This document shows, in pieces, positions 34,388 through 35,255 of a DNA stretch of 35,255 nt. Both the position numbers and the translations under genes were made by a program. This DNA comes from an uncultured Chitinophagales bacterium (GTDB taxonomy: Bacteria > Bacteroidota > Bacteroidia > Chitinophagales > JAHDHT01): positions 1 through 35,255 of the forward strand of contig CALHDG010000120.1 in assembly GCA_938023075.1 (NCBI GenBank), in the 5' to 3' direction. Under the pieces are notes generated by a model, which did not search any database, was not told the origin of the DNA, and saw only the letters and a list, made by a program, of their open reading frames with translations. Each line of letters opens with the position of its first letter. Within the stretch, counting starts at the first letter, position 1.

Positions 34388-34596
34388 TTAGTATTTTGAA
34401 CTGTCTATACTGTTATAAAATTTAGCTTCAATTTCTTTAGTTGGTTTGATTTGTCGCAATTCTTGTATTACCCAATAATCAGGTAAATAAAATGTTTTTC
34501 TGTTTATACTTACCCTATATGATTTGTCTATATCCTTTTATAATGTTTTGAATATTTGATGTCAGCAGCAGAAGCATTTTTAAATAGTTTACCCAT
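34388..34596 (-). pseudogene. Possible small gene with a 2-bp frameshift
   Basis: ATG at 34596 opens MGKLFKNASAADIKYSKHYK in one frame, which stops at a TAG after KRI. Two bases later the frame DKSYRVSINRKTFYLPDYWV continues to TAA at 34388. Removing an AT dinucleotide from the ATAT at about 34537 would join them into about 68 residues. The two halves look like one protein by composition, but the family is not recognised. Confidence that this was a gene is modest. Confidence 0.35.
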
Positions 34597-34943
34597 GATG
34601 GATTTACTACACATTAGAGGGTGAGGGCTGAAACAGTTATACAGTTAACACCACATTGTTGTTAATTGCGCAATTGGTTTTAATAGGGGGGTGGGTTCAT
34701 ATACACAAATTGCTTTTGCAGACATAATATTATATAGTCATTAGAAAGTATTGGTTCTGTTGGTACTTGTTGAATAGAGATTAGAGATAACAGCCTTTAG
34801 ATAATGGTTAATTGTGTGTGTCAACGGTAGAACCAATTTTTAATAATAAATGTAATCTTTAAGCTATCTGGTTAGATTGTCACCCGTTATTAAGAATTGA
34901 GCAAAAAAAGAGAAAATTGTTTTTATAATGTTTTTATAGGACT
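34597..34943. other. Intergenic stretch before tRNA-Glu
   Basis: AT-rich DNA with no supported reading frame, RNA gene or clear repeat. A short GGGGGGTGGG run occurs near 34685. I see no integrase gene or att-like repeat here. Confidence 0.4.
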
Positions 34944-34979
34944 AAAAAATCCTTCACAACACACTGATTGTAAAGGATT
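34944..34979 (-). terminator. Rho-independent terminator of tRNA-Glu
   Basis: On the minus strand AATCCTTTACAA pairs with TTGTGAAGGATT (one G-U) around an 8-nt loop and is followed by a T-run. It begins 12 bp after the tRNA 3' end. Confidence 0.8.
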
Positions 34980-34991
34980 GATAATTTTATT

Positions 34992-35066
34992 TGGCAGCCC
35001 GTAGGGGAATCGAACCCCTGTTTCCAGGATGAAAACCTGGCGTCCTAACCCCTAGACGAACGGGCC
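34992..35066 (-). tRNA. tRNA-Glu (anticodon TTC), CCA encoded
   Basis: The acceptor stem GGCCCGT pairs with ACGGGCT (one G-U at the end), the discriminator is G and the CCA end is encoded at 34992-34994. The D-arm holds TCTAGGGGTTAGGA, the anticodon stem CCAGG/CCTGG encloses the loop TTTTCAT with anticodon TTC, and the T-arm is GGGGTTCGATTCCCC. All stems pair. It sits at the right edge of the accessory region and is a plausible integration target, though no integrase or duplicated 3' end is visible. Confidence 0.95.
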
Positions 35067-35199
35067 TAATTTTAGGAACATATCAAAAATAGGTTTTTAA
35101 CCTTATATACATTACTAAAATTGGACTGCAAAGATAATGGTTTTATCAATTTTGGCAACTCATTTCAAGGTTTTTTTTGAAAAAAATATTAGTTCTTAA

Positions 35200-35255
35200 T
35201 CAATAATCTTCAATAGGGTCATAGCCCTCATTTAATTGATGAATAAACTTCAAAA
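35200..35255 (-). CDS. 3' end of a gene running off the right edge (partial)
   Basis: The last 18 codons of a minus-strand frame are visible: LKFIHQLNEGYDPIEDY followed by TGA at 35200-35202. The gene extends beyond the window and no family can be assigned. It is on the same strand as, and upstream of, the tRNA gene. Confidence 0.45.
   Translation of the reverse strand, partial: LKFIHQLNEGYDPIEDY

Noticed and set aside
34992-35066. tRNA-Glu as a proven island integration site
   Set aside because: No integrase gene and no duplicated tRNA 3' end is visible within the window, so integration at this tRNA remains only a possibility.

Overview
The window reads as AT-rich chromosomal DNA of a Bacteroidota bacterium. 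The signs are a type IX secretion (T9SS) C-terminal sorting domain, an Omp28-type lipoprotein, a pair of DUF3857/transglutaminase proteins, many Bacteroidota-style lipoprotein signals, and promoter-like TAnnTTTG boxes. No rRNA or 16S-level marker is present, so I do not name a genus.

Layout. (1) 1-1397: a 79-bp-spaced direct repeat, then a RecF/AAA-type ATPase on the minus strand. (2) 1447-9847: mostly cell-envelope genes: a prolyl oligopeptidase lipoprotein, a T9SS-exported PKD protein, a cytochrome-c-like lipoprotein, a YceI-like protein, a cysteine-less alkyltransferase-like DNA repair protein, an Omp28-type lipoprotein and an orphan membrane histidine kinase. (3) 9946-15018: an aspartate-dehydrogenase-like protein and two DUF3857 proteins, one with an intact transglutaminase triad and one apparently without. 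(4) 15019-15497: a gene-free stretch with small palindromes between 12-bp direct repeats. (5) 15498-16595: a Uma2-family nuclease-like protein and an unknown protein. (6) 16649-21110: a tightly overlapping minus-strand operon of five genes: DUF2805, a photolyase homologue that appears circularly permuted, a second photolyase/cryptochrome homologue, a 48-residue DUF2256 zinc-ribbon-like protein, and a DPRP-type photolyase lacking the Fe-S cysteines. A GNAT acetyltransferase lies just upstream. (7) 21837-25932: a large M1 metallopeptidase and a RibD/DHFR-like reductase. (8) 26111-34990: an accessory region. It opens with a truncated SnoaL-like gene and an orphan ORF, then carries a 1697-residue SF1 helicase-nuclease fusion followed 13 bp later by an AlbA_2/ATPase/winged-helix protein. 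After these come an array of 11-bp-spaced AATTGCACA repeats, a winged-helix ORF broken by an 11-bp tandem repeat, decayed DNA, and a tRNA-Glu(TTC) gene at the right edge.

How the genes fit together. The photolyase operon looks like a dedicated light-dependent DNA-repair or light-sensing module: three divergent flavoproteins translationally coupled with two small conserved proteins of unknown function. The helicase-nuclease and AlbA_2 pair has the look of an anti-phage or anti-plasmid module beside a tRNA gene. The two most promising leads for something undescribed are the photolyase operon (permuted and cluster-less variants) and the helicase/AlbA_2 module with its two 11-bp-period repeat arrays. 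All family assignments come from motif recognition by eye; no database search was run.
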